Source of the DNA: Methanobacteriota archaeon | GTDB lineage: Archaea > Thermoplasmatota > Thermoplasmata > RBG-16-68-12 | DNA: 38,386 nucleotides | NCBI GenBank assembly: GCA_005878985.1 | Contig: VBMA01000093.1 | Span: 1 to 38,386, forward strand | Direction of reading: 5' to 3' | Shown here: positions 26,960 through 36,788 of the stretch, piece after piece | Numbering within the stretch: the stretch's first letter is position 1 | How the letters are laid out: each line of letters begins with the position of its first letter | Made by a program: the position numbers and the translations under genes | The notes under the pieces: model-generated | The model's input: only the letters and a program-made list of their open reading frames with translations | Databases searched by the model: none | What the model was told of the DNA's origin: nothing

Positions 26960-27787
26960 TCAGCGGAGATCCTCGTTCATCGAGCCGCTGCGGTACCCGC
27001 GCAGATCGACCGTCACATACGCGAACCCGGCATTGCGCACCGCCTCCACCACTTCCTCGGCCATGGCGGTCTCGGATATTCGCGGAAGATCCTCCCGGGG
27101 CACCTCGATCCGCGCGATCCCGTCGTGGGCGCGCACGCGCACGACGCGGAAGCCTAACGCCCGAATCGCTCCCTCCGCCGCCTCGACCCGCTGTAGCTTT
27201 TCCACCGTGATCACCTCGCCGTACGCAATGCGAGAGGACAGACACGCGTTGCTCGGCTTGTCGAAGAAGCTAAGGTGCAGCTCCCGGGCGAGCGCTCGGA
27301 CGTCGGCCTTCGTGAACCCGAAGTCGACCAGCGGGTGCCAGAAACCCGCTTCGTTCATCGCTTGGATCCCGGGCCGATGGTCGCCCAAGTCCGAGACGTT
27401 GACACCATCCGCGATCGCCGAGAACCCCAGTTCGGCCGCCAGGGGCTTCAACGCAGCCCCGAGCTCCTGGCGGCAAAAGTAGCATCGATTGATCGGATTC
27501 GCGACGTACCGATCGTTGGCCAGCTCGGAAACGCGGATGGTTTCGAGGCGAATCCCGATCTCCGCGGCTTCGGAAACGGCCTCCGCGAGCTCCCAACGGG
27601 CGAGCGATTCCGCGTCCGCGACGACCGCCAGGGCATTATCCCCGAGCGCCTCGTGCGCGACCCGTGCAACAAGGCCGCTGTCGACGCCTCCCGAGAAGGC
27701 GACGAGCACGCGGCCCCGGGACCTCATCGCGGCGGCCATGCGATCGTGCGCATCCCGCAGGTCGAACGAGCGACTCGCCGTCTCCAT
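26960..27787 (-). CDS. larE: ATP-dependent sacrificial sulfur transferase LarE-like
   Basis: PP-loop LVAFSGGVDSGLVA; NRCYFCRQEL; GVNVSDLGDHRPGIQAMNE; PSNACLSSRIAYGE. ORF extends to 27910; METASRSF start at 27787 leaves room for the divergent gene at 27866. Confidence 0.88.
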   Translation of the reverse strand: METASRSFDLRDAHDRMAAAMRSRGRVLVAFSGGVDSGLVARVAHEALGDNALAVVADAESLARWELAEAVSEAAEIGIRLETIRVSELANDRYVANPINRCYFCRQELGAALKPLAAELGFSAIADGVNVSDLGDHRPGIQAMNEAGFWHPLVDFGFTKADVRALARELHLSFFDKPSNACLSSRIAYGEVITVEKLQRVEAAEGAIRALGFRVVRVRAHDGIARIEVPREDLPRISETAMAEEVVEAVRNAGFAYVTVDLRGYRSGSMNEDLR

Positions 27788-27865
27788 CGCCTCATCGAAC
27801 GCGGCAGCGGGGATAAAGCCATCGCGCGTGACAAAACGTAATGGCCCTCGTCGAGATGACGGCGC

Positions 27866-29083
27866 GTGCGCCCGGCCTTCCTCGAATGCACCACCTGCTC
27901 GAAGCATCACGCGCTCCGGCTCCTCAACACCTGCGATTGCGGCGGTCCTTTGTTCGCCCGTTACGATTGGAACGACATCGACCGCGAGGACCTACTGCCT
28001 CGGGGGGATCTCTGGCGATACGCGCCCCTGCTCCCGCTGGAGCCCGCGGAGATCCGATCGCGCGGCGAAGGAGGAACGCCCCTTCACCGACTCGAGCGGA
28101 TCGGCTCGGGAGGCCGGGTGGCGCGTCTCAAGGTCGCGTCGTTGCACGTCAAGGACGAAGGACTGAATCCGACGCGCACGTTCAAGGCGCGCGGCATGGC
28201 GGTCGCGGTCCCGATGGCCTGCGCCCTGGGGGCGACGACCTTGGCCGTCCCGACCGCCGGAAACGCGGGCGCCGCGTTGGCGGCGTATGCGGCCACGTAC
28301 GGGGCACGCGCCATCGTGATCATGGCGAGCGACGGTCCCCCGTCTCAAGCCCGCGACGCCATCGCATACGGAGCGGAGGTGCTCCGCGTCGACGAGGACA
28401 TCGCGGATGCCGCGCGGATCGTCGCCGAACTCTCGACCACGACCGAGCTGTTCAGTGTGGCAACGCTGCGAGAACCCTATCGTGTCGAAGGCAAGAAGAC
28501 GATTCTCTTCGAAATCTGGGAGGCGCTCGGCGGGATGCCGGACTGGATCCTCGTCCCAACGGGAGGCGGCACGGGAATCGTGGGGATGTGGAAGGCGCTT
28601 CACGAACTGCGCGAGCTCGGTTGGTACGAGGGACCGTGGCCGCGTTTCGGGATCGTTCAGGCCGAAGGATGCGCCCCGCTTGTGAAAGCCTGGAAGGCGG
28701 GCCGGGAGACGGCCGAACCGTGGCCGATGCCACACACCCAAGCAGCCGGGCTTCGAGTTCCGGCGACCCTCGCCGACCGAATCGTGCTCCGGGCGATCCG
28801 GGAGACGCGCGGCGCGGCCGTCGCGGTCTCGGACGAGGCGATGAGAGTCGCGGCATTGAATCTCGCCGTCCTCGAAGGGATCGGCGCGTGCCTCGAAGGG
28901 GCGGCGACCCTCGCCGGTCTCCGGCGCCTGTACGACGATGGCGCAATCACTCGGGAGGACCGGGTCGTGCTGATGAACACCGGCGCGACCGACGGCGGGG
29001 CCGTCCCTTCCGTCGAAGTTCCGGAAGTGAAGACGGCGGAACAGGTCCGGCAGTACCTCGGCCTCACGCCGCGTGCTTCCTGA
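27866..29083 (+). CDS. thrC: Threonine synthase-like PLP enzyme
   Basis: 405 aa; N-terminal CTTC...CDC zinc-ribbon-like, LWRYAPLLPLE, GEGGTPLHRLERIG, KDEGLNPTRTFKARGMAVAV, PTAGNAGAALAAYAA. Confidence 0.88.
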   Translation: MRPAFLECTTCSKHHALRLLNTCDCGGPLFARYDWNDIDREDLLPRGDLWRYAPLLPLEPAEIRSRGEGGTPLHRLERIGSGGRVARLKVASLHVKDEGLNPTRTFKARGMAVAVPMACALGATTLAVPTAGNAGAALAAYAATYGARAIVIMASDGPPSQARDAIAYGAEVLRVDEDIADAARIVAELSTTTELFSVATLREPYRVEGKKTILFEIWEALGGMPDWILVPTGGGTGIVGMWKALHELRELGWYEGPWPRFGIVQAEGCAPLVKAWKAGRETAEPWPMPHTQAAGLRVPATLADRIVLRAIRETRGAAVAVSDEAMRVAALNLAVLEGIGACLEGAATLAGLRRLYDDGAITREDRVVLMNTGATDGGAVPSVEVPEVKTAEQVRQYLGLTPRAS

Positions 29084-29540
29084 CTTCCTCGAGAATCCTC
29101 GCATGGTCTGGCGGGACCTTCGGGTCCTCCGTGACCCACTTGTACCGGATGACCCCGTTCGCGTCGAGCACGAAGACCGATCGTTTCGTCACGCCCTGGA
29201 GGCCGAAACTTCCGAAGCGATCGTAGAGCACCCCGTACGCCGCGCTGACCTTCTTGTTCCAGTCGCTCAGCAACGGGTAGTTGAGGTGGTTCTGTTCCTT
29301 GAAGACGCGATGGCTGTGGTAACTGTCCGTGCTGATGCCGAACACCTTCGCACCCCACTTCTGGAGGTCGCCCATCGAGTCGCGCATCGCGCAGAGCTGG
29401 CCTTGGCACACGTTCGTGAAGTCCCAGACGTAGAAGGACAGGATCACCGGGCCGCCGCCGAGTTCGTTCGAGAGGGTGACGGGCTTGCCTTCGTCGCTGA
29501 GCACCGTGAAGTCCGGCGCCTTCTCGCCGACATCGACCAT
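29064..29540 (-). CDS. Peroxiredoxin (AhpC/TSA, BCP-like)
   Basis: C-terminal 158 aa of the 575-aa ORF: MVDVGEKAPDFTVLSDEGKPVTLSNELGGGPVILSFYVWDFTNVCQGQLCAMRDSM. Upstream ORF extension is a shadow of the + strand gene. Confidence 0.88.
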   Translation of the reverse strand: MVDVGEKAPDFTVLSDEGKPVTLSNELGGGPVILSFYVWDFTNVCQGQLCAMRDSMGDLQKWGAKVFGISTDSYHSHRVFKEQNHLNYPLLSDWNKKVSAAYGVLYDRFGSFGLQGVTKRSVFVLDANGVIRYKWVTEDPKVPPDHARILEEVRKHAA

Positions 29541-29732
29541 CGGAGGGCTCTCCCGCCGTCGAGATGCACGCCGGGGATAACCCTTTCGCTTCGACACTCC
29601 GCGAAGGCGCGATCCCGCGGAACGGAATGTATATCTAACGGGTGGAACCCATACTGGGCCTCGCCTGTCCAGAGGCAATGCTGAACTAGACCGAACGCAT
29701 CGCACGGGGGAACAAGGGGTAGGGGGGAACGA

Positions 29733-31307
29733 ATGGCGAAGTACGTGCTCGCCGCCGATTATACACTCATGACGGACTACCGCAACGTCCCTCTGGCTAC
29801 GTTCTTCAGCTGCATCCCAACGGATTACTGGCACTCCCGCCTCGTGTTTCGCATCCTGGCGGACCCGCCGAAGCTCGACCCGGAGGGCCGGCCGATCCGG
29901 GTGCCGTACGGCCTTCGGAAAGTCGAGGCGTCGCTCGTTCGCGCGTACGGTCGCGACTCGGTCGTCATCGCCGACCCTCGGAACATCGACCGATACATCG
30001 ACGACGAGACGGAGGTGGTCGGATTGAGCCCGATGGATCCCCTCGGCCTCGGTCCCGTCAGCATGTCCTTCACGATGGGCGGGGTCCTCACGCCCTTCAC
30101 CAAAGCGATGTTTTTCGATCTTGTCCGGCGCGTGCAGCGACCCAACCGAAAATACAAGGTCGTCCTCGGGGGGCCGGGTGCCTGGCACTTCGACTACCGC
30201 CCGGAAATGCAGGCATCCCTCGGCATCGACCACATCGTCCACGGGGAGGTCGACCACCTCGTCCCGGAGATTTTCGATCGGATCGTGAACGATCATGCGC
30301 CCCCGGTCATGCGCTTCACCAACGCGACCGCCCCGACGGTCGACCAGATCCCGAAAATCCTGGGTCCGACGATGCACGCGATGAACGAGGTGATGCGGGG
30401 ATGCGGCCGTGGCTGCGAGTTCTGCGAAGTCACCCTGCGCCGGCCCCGGTATTTCCCGTTCGACTACATCGGCGACGAAATCGCGATGAACACCAAGGTC
30501 GGGGAATCGTCGATCCAACTCCACTCGGACGACATCTTCCTGTACAACCTCGAGAACTGGAAAACGATGGAGCCAAACGAGGACGCAGTCAAGGACCTCT
30601 TCCGGTACGTCATGGCCCAACCCGGCGTCTCTCACTGTTACCCCACGCACGGGACCGTCAGCGCCGCGGTCACGAACCCGGGGCTCATCCGGGACATCTC
30701 GGACATCGTGCGCGCGGGCCCCGGCAAGTGGGTCGGCATCCAGAGCGGAATCGAGACGGGGAGCCCCGCACTCTCCCGGGCCGTGCTGCACCGGAAGGCC
30801 GCTCCGTTCACCGCCGAAGAATGGCCGGACCTCGTCGTGCAGGGCACGCAGATTCTAAACCGCAACTATTGGTATCCTGCCTTCACGATCATCCTCGGCC
30901 TGCCGGGTGAGACTCCGGAGGATGCGTGGATGACCGTGGACCTCCTGGACCGGATGGAGCAGATCCCGGACGGGCACTTCATCACGGCGCCGCTCACGTT
31001 CGTTCCGATCGGCGTGTTGCGAGGCGAGGAGTTCTACAACCTCGACGAGATGATCGACGAGTCGCGTTTCAACGTCGCCTACCGCGCGTGGCGCCACGTC
31101 CTCCTGGAAATCGACACCGATCTGTGGCAGCTCACGCGGCTCCCTGCCCCAACGAGGGCGCTGATCGTCGCCACGGCACGGATCGGGGGCCGATACATCC
31201 TCGGAATCATGCACCGGTATGCGAGGCGGATGGGCTTCCGGATCCGTGCACCGGCAACGACACGCCGTCAGGCGGAGGGCCACACCGTCACCTTCCCGGC
31301 GGCATGA
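29733..31307 (+). CDS. B12-binding-like radical SAM protein
   Basis: 524 aa; N-terminal B12-binding-like region (VVGLSPMDPLGLGP...KVVLGGPGAWHFD...IDHIVHGEVDHLVPEIF), CGRGCEFCEVT (CxxxCxxC), TIM-barrel-like remainder. Confidence 0.88.
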   Translation: MAKYVLAADYTLMTDYRNVPLATFFSCIPTDYWHSRLVFRILADPPKLDPEGRPIRVPYGLRKVEASLVRAYGRDSVVIADPRNIDRYIDDETEVVGLSPMDPLGLGPVSMSFTMGGVLTPFTKAMFFDLVRRVQRPNRKYKVVLGGPGAWHFDYRPEMQASLGIDHIVHGEVDHLVPEIFDRIVNDHAPPVMRFTNATAPTVDQIPKILGPTMHAMNEVMRGCGRGCEFCEVTLRRPRYFPFDYIGDEIAMNTKVGESSIQLHSDDIFLYNLENWKTMEPNEDAVKDLFRYVMAQPGVSHCYPTHGTVSAAVTNPGLIRDISDIVRAGPGKWVGIQSGIETGSPALSRAVLHRKAAPFTAEEWPDLVVQGTQILNRNYWYPAFTIILGLPGETPEDAWMTVDLLDRMEQIPDGHFITAPLTFVPIGVLRGEEFYNLDEMIDESRFNVAYRAWRHVLLEIDTDLWQLTRLPAPTRALIVATARIGGRYILGIMHRYARRMGFRIRAPATTRRQAEGHTVTFPAA

Positions 31308-31354
31308 GCGCCGAGGCCGGGGCGGCCGCTGAGATTCTGGCGAGAGCGAGGATT

Positions 31355-31633
31355 TCAGCTTCCGTTCGCGACCCACGACCGGTACTGCTTCGCCTTCGCC
31401 TCTGCGCCTTCCTCTCCCATGATCGACGGGAGCGTGCGCTCCCGGAGCAGATCGACGATCTTCTCGAGGTCGGCTTCCGTCAGGCTCGAGAGGTCCGCGC
31501 GAACATCGCGAAGCCGCTTGCGCAGCATCGCAAGAGCCATGTCTCCCCAGATGGCCCGCATGTCGGCCTCGATGAGCTCGTATGCCGCCTTCACGCCCAA
31601 GGTCTCACGCTTCGGCCGGCATCTGGTGGGCAC
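31355..31633 (-). CDS. Small conserved-looking helical protein of unknown function
   Basis: 92-aa ORF overlapping the 3' end of the upstream membrane gene; start uncertain. Confidence 0.5.
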   Translation of the reverse strand: MPTRCRPKRETLGVKAAYELIEADMRAIWGDMALAMLRKRLRDVRADLSSLTEADLEKIVDLLRERTLPSIMGEEGAEAKAKQYRSWVANGS

Positions 31634-31916
31634 TGAGCCACGCGCTGTACCCGATGTAGAACAGGACGACGAGGGCGAGGACCAAGAACGCGTCGGGAAG
31701 GATCGTGTCGGCGAGGAGGATGCGGAACCCAGCGCTCAGGCTCAGCGCGATCCCGACGGCCGCGAGGCCGACGCTCAAGCGATACAGGAGACCGCCGCGC
31801 ATCATTCGGACGCCTCGGTGAGCGAGCAGGAATCCACCCAAAACGCCGCACGAGATGCTCAAGACCAAGACGACGAATTGCTCGGCGGAGACGGTCATGG
31901 AACCGGTCCGTTCCAT
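31605..31916 (-). CDS. Small multi-span membrane protein
   Basis: 103 aa; hydrophobic stretches FVVLVLSISCGVLGGFLLAH, LYRLSVGLAAVGIALSLSAGF, FLVLALVVLFYIGYSAWL. Confidence 0.7.
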   Translation of the reverse strand: MERTGSMTVSAEQFVVLVLSISCGVLGGFLLAHRGVRMMRGGLLYRLSVGLAAVGIALSLSAGFRILLADTILPDAFLVLALVVLFYIGYSAWLSAHQMPAEA

Positions 31917-31969
31917 GCGGACCGAGGCGCCTTAAGTCTACGCCCTCTAGATTCATGGGTGAGAATAAT

Positions 31970-32878
31970 TCAACCCTCGAGGCGCGCGGTGACGGATTGG
32001 CCCCCGACCTGGACGAAGGCCATCGACCGATAGAGCGCGATCGCCGCGTCGTTGCCGACGGTGACGTACAAGGCGAGTCGGAGCTCATCCCGACCCGCAA
32101 GGCGCCCCATCGCGGCTTGGAGCAACGCCCGACCGAATCCGCGACCCCGGCGATCCTTCGCCACTCCGAGCTCCGCGACGAGCGGCATGCCCATCCAGTG
32201 CGTGATGAGGATCGCGCCCACGATCCGATCGCCTTCGAGGGCAACGTGCGAGGCGTCCGGCATGAACTGACCGGAATCGCCTTTGAAAAGCCCGGCCACA
32301 TACCCGCGCCACTCTTCTTCCGGCCCCGTGTGGATGCCGTATTGTTGTTCCATGTGTCCGGCATACACGTCCATCAGGAACTTCGTGAGTCCGAGGACTT
32401 CGTCTTCCTCTGGCGGTTGCAGCTTCAGGCTGGCCGGCGCGTCGCTTCGCTTCGTCGGCGCTTCCATCCGCATCCGCGCAAACACGCGCCGGAAACCGAG
32501 CGACGTGAATGCGGATTCGTAGAGATCCTCGAAGTGGGCGGTGATCGTGGTCGCGCCCCCGGCCCGGAGACGGTCCATGGACTTCAGGAGCGCACCCGCG
32601 GCCTCGTCGCGGTGCGTCGGGTCCATGGAGAACCCCGAGATCTCCGCGGGGCCCAACCGCACGGTCCCGATGATGCGGCCGTCTTTCTTGACGGAAAAGT
32701 GAGACCGCTGTTCGTCCGGAGGGAGCGCCAGGTACCGATCGAGGTGCACCGTGATGTCACCCGTCGGTAGATCGGTGCGCCCGGAGACGAAGGTACGCCA
32801 ATACGCGTGGGCGTCCGTCGTCTGCAACGGCTCGAGGCTCACCGGCACCTCTGCGGCGAAGGATTCGCGAACCATCAA
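31970..32878 (-). CDS. GNAT-family N-acetyltransferase (probably two GNAT folds)
   Basis: 302 aa; C-terminal VALEGDRIVGAILITHWMGMPLVAELGVAKDRRGRGFGRALLQAAMGRL...LALYVTVGNDAAIALYRSMAF. Confidence 0.88.
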   Translation of the reverse strand: MMVRESFAAEVPVSLEPLQTTDAHAYWRTFVSGRTDLPTGDITVHLDRYLALPPDEQRSHFSVKKDGRIIGTVRLGPAEISGFSMDPTHRDEAAGALLKSMDRLRAGGATTITAHFEDLYESAFTSLGFRRVFARMRMEAPTKRSDAPASLKLQPPEEDEVLGLTKFLMDVYAGHMEQQYGIHTGPEEEWRGYVAGLFKGDSGQFMPDASHVALEGDRIVGAILITHWMGMPLVAELGVAKDRRGRGFGRALLQAAMGRLAGRDELRLALYVTVGNDAAIALYRSMAFVQVGGQSVTARLEG

Positions 32879-32927
32879 GCTTCGGCCGCGGAGCTTTTAT
32901 GCGGAAGGAGGGCCTTCGACACGATGC

Positions 32928-34064
32928 ATGGACTTCGGGCTCACGGAAATCCAGGAGATTACGCGGAAGACGGTCCGCGCCTTCGCAGAGCAAGAGGTCA
33001 TCCCGCAGTCCCGCGCCTTCGACGAGAGCCAGGAGTTCCCGCACGCCTGGGCCAAGAAGATGGGCGAGCTCGGACTCTTCGGGGTCTTCGTCCCGGAGAA
33101 GTACGGGGGCGCGGGACTGGACACCGTCTGCTATGCGATCACGATCGAGGAGCTCTCCCGCGGGGATGCAAGCGCCGGCGTCATCGCGGCGGTGTGCAAC
33201 GGCCTCGTCTGCGAACCGCTCCTGCACTATGGGACCGAGGAGCAGAAGCGGAGGTTCCTCGAACCGGTCGCGCGGGGAGAATGGATGGGCGCCTACGCGC
33301 TCACGGAGCCGGGGAGTGGCTCCGACGCGGCCGCGATGCGCACCACCGCGACGCTCGAGCGGGACGAATGGGTCTTGCGCGGCACGAAGACGTTCGCGAC
33401 GAACGGGTCCGTGGCCAAGATTATTGTCGTTTATGCGCGGACGGGCGCGAAGAAACACGAGATTTCCGCATTCGTCGTCCCGACCGACGCCAAGGGCTTC
33501 TCCGTGCTGAAGAAGGAGGACAAGATGGGAATCCGCGCGAGCGACACGGTCACCCTCGGGTTTGATGGCTGTCGGATTCCGAAGGAGAACCTCCTGGGAG
33601 ACCTTCACAAAGGCTTCACGATCGCGATGGAGACGCTCGACGGAGGACGGATCGGAATCGCCGCCCAAGCGCTCGGCATCGGCCAGCGGGCCCTCGAGGA
33701 GTCCACGAAGTACGCGAAGGAACGGCAGGCGTTCGGACAGAAGATCGCGGATTTCCAGGCGATCCAATGGAAGCTCGCGGACATGGCGACGGAAATCGAC
33801 GCGGCCCGGCTGCTGACCTACCGCGCCGCGCACCTGGAAGATCGTGGGCAGCGGCACACGTACGAATCGAGCGTCGCGAAGCTCTTCGCGTCGGAGGCGG
33901 CCCATCGAGCCGTCGACGCCGCGGTTCAGATTCACGGCGGCTACGGATTCATCAAGGATTACGTGGTGGAGAAGTTGTACAGGGATCAACGCGTCACGGA
34001 AATCTACGAAGGGACCTCCGAGGTCCAGCGGCTCGTCATCGCGCGTTCGATTCTCGGCGGCTGA
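32928..34064 (+). CDS. Acyl-CoA dehydrogenase
   Basis: MDFGLTEIQEITRKTVRAFAEQEVIPQSRAFDES...YALTEPGSGSDAAAMRTTA...QIHGGYGFIKDYVVEKLYRDQRVTEIYEGTSEVQRLVIAR; start trimmed from ORF-track start 32751. Confidence 0.94.
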   Translation: MDFGLTEIQEITRKTVRAFAEQEVIPQSRAFDESQEFPHAWAKKMGELGLFGVFVPEKYGGAGLDTVCYAITIEELSRGDASAGVIAAVCNGLVCEPLLHYGTEEQKRRFLEPVARGEWMGAYALTEPGSGSDAAAMRTTATLERDEWVLRGTKTFATNGSVAKIIVVYARTGAKKHEISAFVVPTDAKGFSVLKKEDKMGIRASDTVTLGFDGCRIPKENLLGDLHKGFTIAMETLDGGRIGIAAQALGIGQRALEESTKYAKERQAFGQKIADFQAIQWKLADMATEIDAARLLTYRAAHLEDRGQRHTYESSVAKLFASEAAHRAVDAAVQIHGGYGFIKDYVVEKLYRDQRVTEIYEGTSEVQRLVIARSILGG

Positions 34065-34137
34065 GAACCCGCTCCAGTCGCGTCCTCGACGGGACCGATC
34101 TTGCGACGAGCCTTTATGCCACCGTGGCTTTTGCGGC

Positions 34138-34872
34138 ATGATGGCCACGCGCGTTCTCTACATGGAGGAGCGACGGGGACAGGATCCCGACCCGAATTAC
34201 GCGCGCGAGTTCGACGCACGAATCGTCGAACGCGGTCCTGATTTCGTCGTCCTCGACCAGACGCTTTTCTACGCGGAGGGGGGCGGGCAACCCGATGACA
34301 CCGGGAGTCTGCGGTGGACCGACGGCGAGGCTCGGGTCCTTCGGGTCACGAAGGAAAAGGGGTTCGTCAAGCACCACGTGGATCGGATGCCGAATGCGGA
34401 TTCGGTGCACGGCGTCATCGACTGGAATCGGCGGTACAAACACATGCGCATGCACACCTCCCAGCACCTCATGTCCGGACTCGTCTTCCGAAAGTACGCC
34501 GCGAGGACCGTTGGCAACCAGATCCACATGGACTACAGTCGCGTGGACTTTCAACCCGCGAATTTCACGACCGACGATTTGAAGCGAATCGAAGACGAGT
34601 GCAACGGGGTCGTCGCCTCGGCTCAAGATGTCCGGATCTTCGAAGAGGATCGCGTGGTTGTCCAGAACAAGATCGAAGACCGAGCTCTGCTCGACCTCAT
34701 CCCACAATCCGTGCGGCGCCTGCGAATCATCCAAATCGGCACCGCGGACTACTGCCCCTGCGGCGGCACGCATCTGAAGAACATCTCCGAGATCGGGAGG
34801 GTCCGCATCCTTGAGAAGCGATCGAAAGGGAAAGAAACGGACCGCGTCGTGTACGAGCTCCTACCGGCGTAG
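34138..34872 (+). CDS. alaX: Alanyl-tRNA editing protein AlaX-like
   Basis: LDQTLFYAEGGGQPDDTGSL, HMRMHTSQHLMSG (HxxxH), CPCGGTHLKNISEIG (CxxxH); metal-binding editing signature. Confidence 0.9.
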   Translation: MMATRVLYMEERRGQDPDPNYAREFDARIVERGPDFVVLDQTLFYAEGGGQPDDTGSLRWTDGEARVLRVTKEKGFVKHHVDRMPNADSVHGVIDWNRRYKHMRMHTSQHLMSGLVFRKYAARTVGNQIHMDYSRVDFQPANFTTDDLKRIEDECNGVVASAQDVRIFEEDRVVVQNKIEDRALLDLIPQSVRRLRIIQIGTADYCPCGGTHLKNISEIGRVRILEKRSKGKETDRVVYELLPA

Positions 34873-34938
34873 CCTCTCCGCCTCAGAGACCCGGGAGCGA
34901 GTGCTTATGGACTCCCAACCCCTTTGATTGACACAACC

Positions 34939-35874
34939 ATGAAGGCCGGGATCGTCGGCGTCGGGAAGCTCGGTGGCACGATTGCGTTCGCCCTCGCGCG
35001 AGAAGGCCCGTGGGACGAACTCGTCCTCGTCGATGCGGTGCCGGACCTCGCCTGGGCCCAGGCCGAGGACATCCGCCACGGCTTGCGCGTGTCCACCCAA
35101 CCGGCGGTCCGGGTGGGCACGATTCAGGACCTCGCGGATTGCGATGTCGTCGTCTTGTCGGCCGGACAGGGGCGGAAGCCCGAGATGACCCGGCTCGACC
35201 TTCTACACGCGAACGCTGGACTGGTCGCAGAACTGAGCCGAAACATCGCCCGCGTGGCGACGCGCGCCAGCCTCGTTGTGCTGACGAACCCGATGGACGT
35301 CATGACGACCATCGCTTGGCAATCGACCGGATGGCCGCGGACCCGTGTGTTGGGCTCGGGAACCCTCCTCGACTCGCAACGGGTCCGGGTGATTCTGGCG
35401 GACCACCTCCAAGTGCCTACCGTGAAGGTCTCCGCGACGGCCTTGGGTGAGCACGGGCAGCGCGTCGTGCCGGTATTCAGTCGCACGAAGGTGAGCGGAC
35501 GGCGTCCCACCCTCTCGACGAAAGACAAGGAGGAAATCGCGCGTCGGTTGCGCGAGGTCAGCACGCGGATCATCGAGGCAAAGGGCGGGACCGCTTTCGG
35601 ACCCGCGGGCGCGACCGTGGAGCTCATCCATGCCCTGATCGGCTCCCGGCCGCGGGTCGTGCCCTGCTCGGTCGTCCTGGATGGGGAATACGGAGTCCAC
35701 GATGTCGCGATTGGTGTTCCGGCCGTCCTGGGCACAGGCCGAGTCCTGGGCCTCGAAGAATGGCCTCTCGCCGAAGACGAGCAGGCCGCGTTCGAGGAAG
35801 CGGCACGGGATCTGAAGGCGTTCGCAGACGACGCGGCGGTCCTACGGAAAGTGGGTGAGCGACCGTCCGGATGA
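34939..35874 (+). CDS. mdh: Malate dehydrogenase (LDH/MDH family, malate-type)
   Basis: GIVGVGKLGGTIAFAL Rossmann motif, AGQGRKPEMTRLDLL, VLTNPMDVMT, GSGTLLDSQRVR, GEHGQRVVPVFS catalytic His. Confidence 0.88.
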   Translation: MKAGIVGVGKLGGTIAFALAREGPWDELVLVDAVPDLAWAQAEDIRHGLRVSTQPAVRVGTIQDLADCDVVVLSAGQGRKPEMTRLDLLHANAGLVAELSRNIARVATRASLVVLTNPMDVMTTIAWQSTGWPRTRVLGSGTLLDSQRVRVILADHLQVPTVKVSATALGEHGQRVVPVFSRTKVSGRRPTLSTKDKEEIARRLREVSTRIIEAKGGTAFGPAGATVELIHALIGSRPRVVPCSVVLDGEYGVHDVAIGVPAVLGTGRVLGLEEWPLAEDEQAAFEEAARDLKAFADDAAVLRKVGERPSG

Positions 35875-35894
35875 GCGGGACGTCCGCGTCGGGG

Positions 35895-36176
35895 TCACAC
35901 GTCAACCGCGTGCGTACCGTCCCAGATCTTGCGCGCCCCTTTCTCGGCGGCGTGGATCAGCAGGTCGCGGCCTGATTTCGTCGGGATGATGAAAAACTCC
36001 TCGGTCTTCCCAGACTCGGCGAGGAGTACGAGCTTCACCTTGCCGTCCTCCATGGGCTGGCCGGTCTCCGGATGCAGGTAGTTGTATCGGACGTAACGGC
36101 CTCGGTCGATGAGGGACCGGACCTCGATGTCGCCTCGCTTCGTGCGCGTCAGGACCTCCTCCGGAAAGGTCGTCAT
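35895..36176 (-). CDS. Conserved hypothetical protein
   Basis: MTTFPEEVLTRTKRGDIEVRSLIDRGRYVRYNYLHPETGQPMEDGKVKLVLLAESGKTEEFFIIPTKSGRDLLIHAAEKGARKIWDGTHAVDV; internal ATG at 36176 preferred. Confidence 0.65.
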   Translation of the reverse strand: MTTFPEEVLTRTKRGDIEVRSLIDRGRYVRYNYLHPETGQPMEDGKVKLVLLAESGKTEEFFIIPTKSGRDLLIHAAEKGARKIWDGTHAVDV

Positions 36177-36280
36177 GGTCTCGGCGGGGCAAGGCGGCTG
36201 CGTGCGAAGAACGTAGCGCACGACGATATTGGACACGGGAGGCCTGTTTCGCCAAATGATTTTCAGCGATTCCCGCGAAG

Positions 36281-36319
36281 TGATTCTCACGGGCCGATGG
36301 TTGCAAGGGAACTCTTATC
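36281..36319 (+). promoter_or_regulatory. Putative promoter of paralog 1: TGATTCTCAC-N23-CTTATC
   Basis: Same spacing as TGATTCTCAC 36893-36902 / CATATC 36926-36931 of paralog 2; both TATA-like boxes end 30 bp before the ATG. Confidence 0.55.
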
Positions 36320-36348
36320 AAACCAGCCCCACCGTCCGGGCTGAAACC

Positions 36349-36744
36349 ATGTCCCACAGCTACGAGAGCGGAAGACAGGCCATGGCCGAGCTCGGCTCGA
36401 AGCAGCCACATGAGCTGCTGTTGATGCTGGGTGGCCTCCTGGCGGTCCTCCTGACCCTCGCGATGTATGGGATCCAGTGGGTGACTACGCCCGGCATTGC
36501 GCAGAGCCAGTATGCTACCGTGGCGACGGCGGTAATCCTGAACGTCGTCCTCGGAGCGGCACTCTGGGCCTCCTCGGCGATCACGCGGAAGAACCTGATG
36601 AACGGCGCCATCGTGGCCGGTGTAATCAGCATCGTCCTGATCTACTTCGGTGGTCGGGCCGGCCAGATCGGCGGCATCGTCGGGATCCTCGGCGCGATCC
36701 TCGCCGCGGCAAAGCCGTATCTCCCCTGGTCCCGACACGATTGA
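36349..36744 (+). CDS. Small membrane protein, paralog 1 of tandem array
   Basis: MSHSYESGRQAMAELGSKQPHELLLMLGGLLAVLLTLAMYGIQ...; three to four TM segments. Confidence 0.82.
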   Translation: MSHSYESGRQAMAELGSKQPHELLLMLGGLLAVLLTLAMYGIQWVTTPGIAQSQYATVATAVILNVVLGAALWASSAITRKNLMNGAIVAGVISIVLIYFGGRAGQIGGIVGILGAILAAAKPYLPWSRHD

Positions 36745-36788
36745 GCCGACCGTTTCGGCTTGCCGTTCGAACCTCCCAGCGGAGCCCT

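Noticed and set aside
27992-29104. 370-aa minus ORF
   Set aside because: Shadow of the threonine synthase-like gene.
29541-30791. N-terminal 417 aa of the 575-aa minus ORF upstream of peroxiredoxin
   Set aside because: Antisense to the radical SAM gene; peroxiredoxin begins at MVDVGEKAP (29540).
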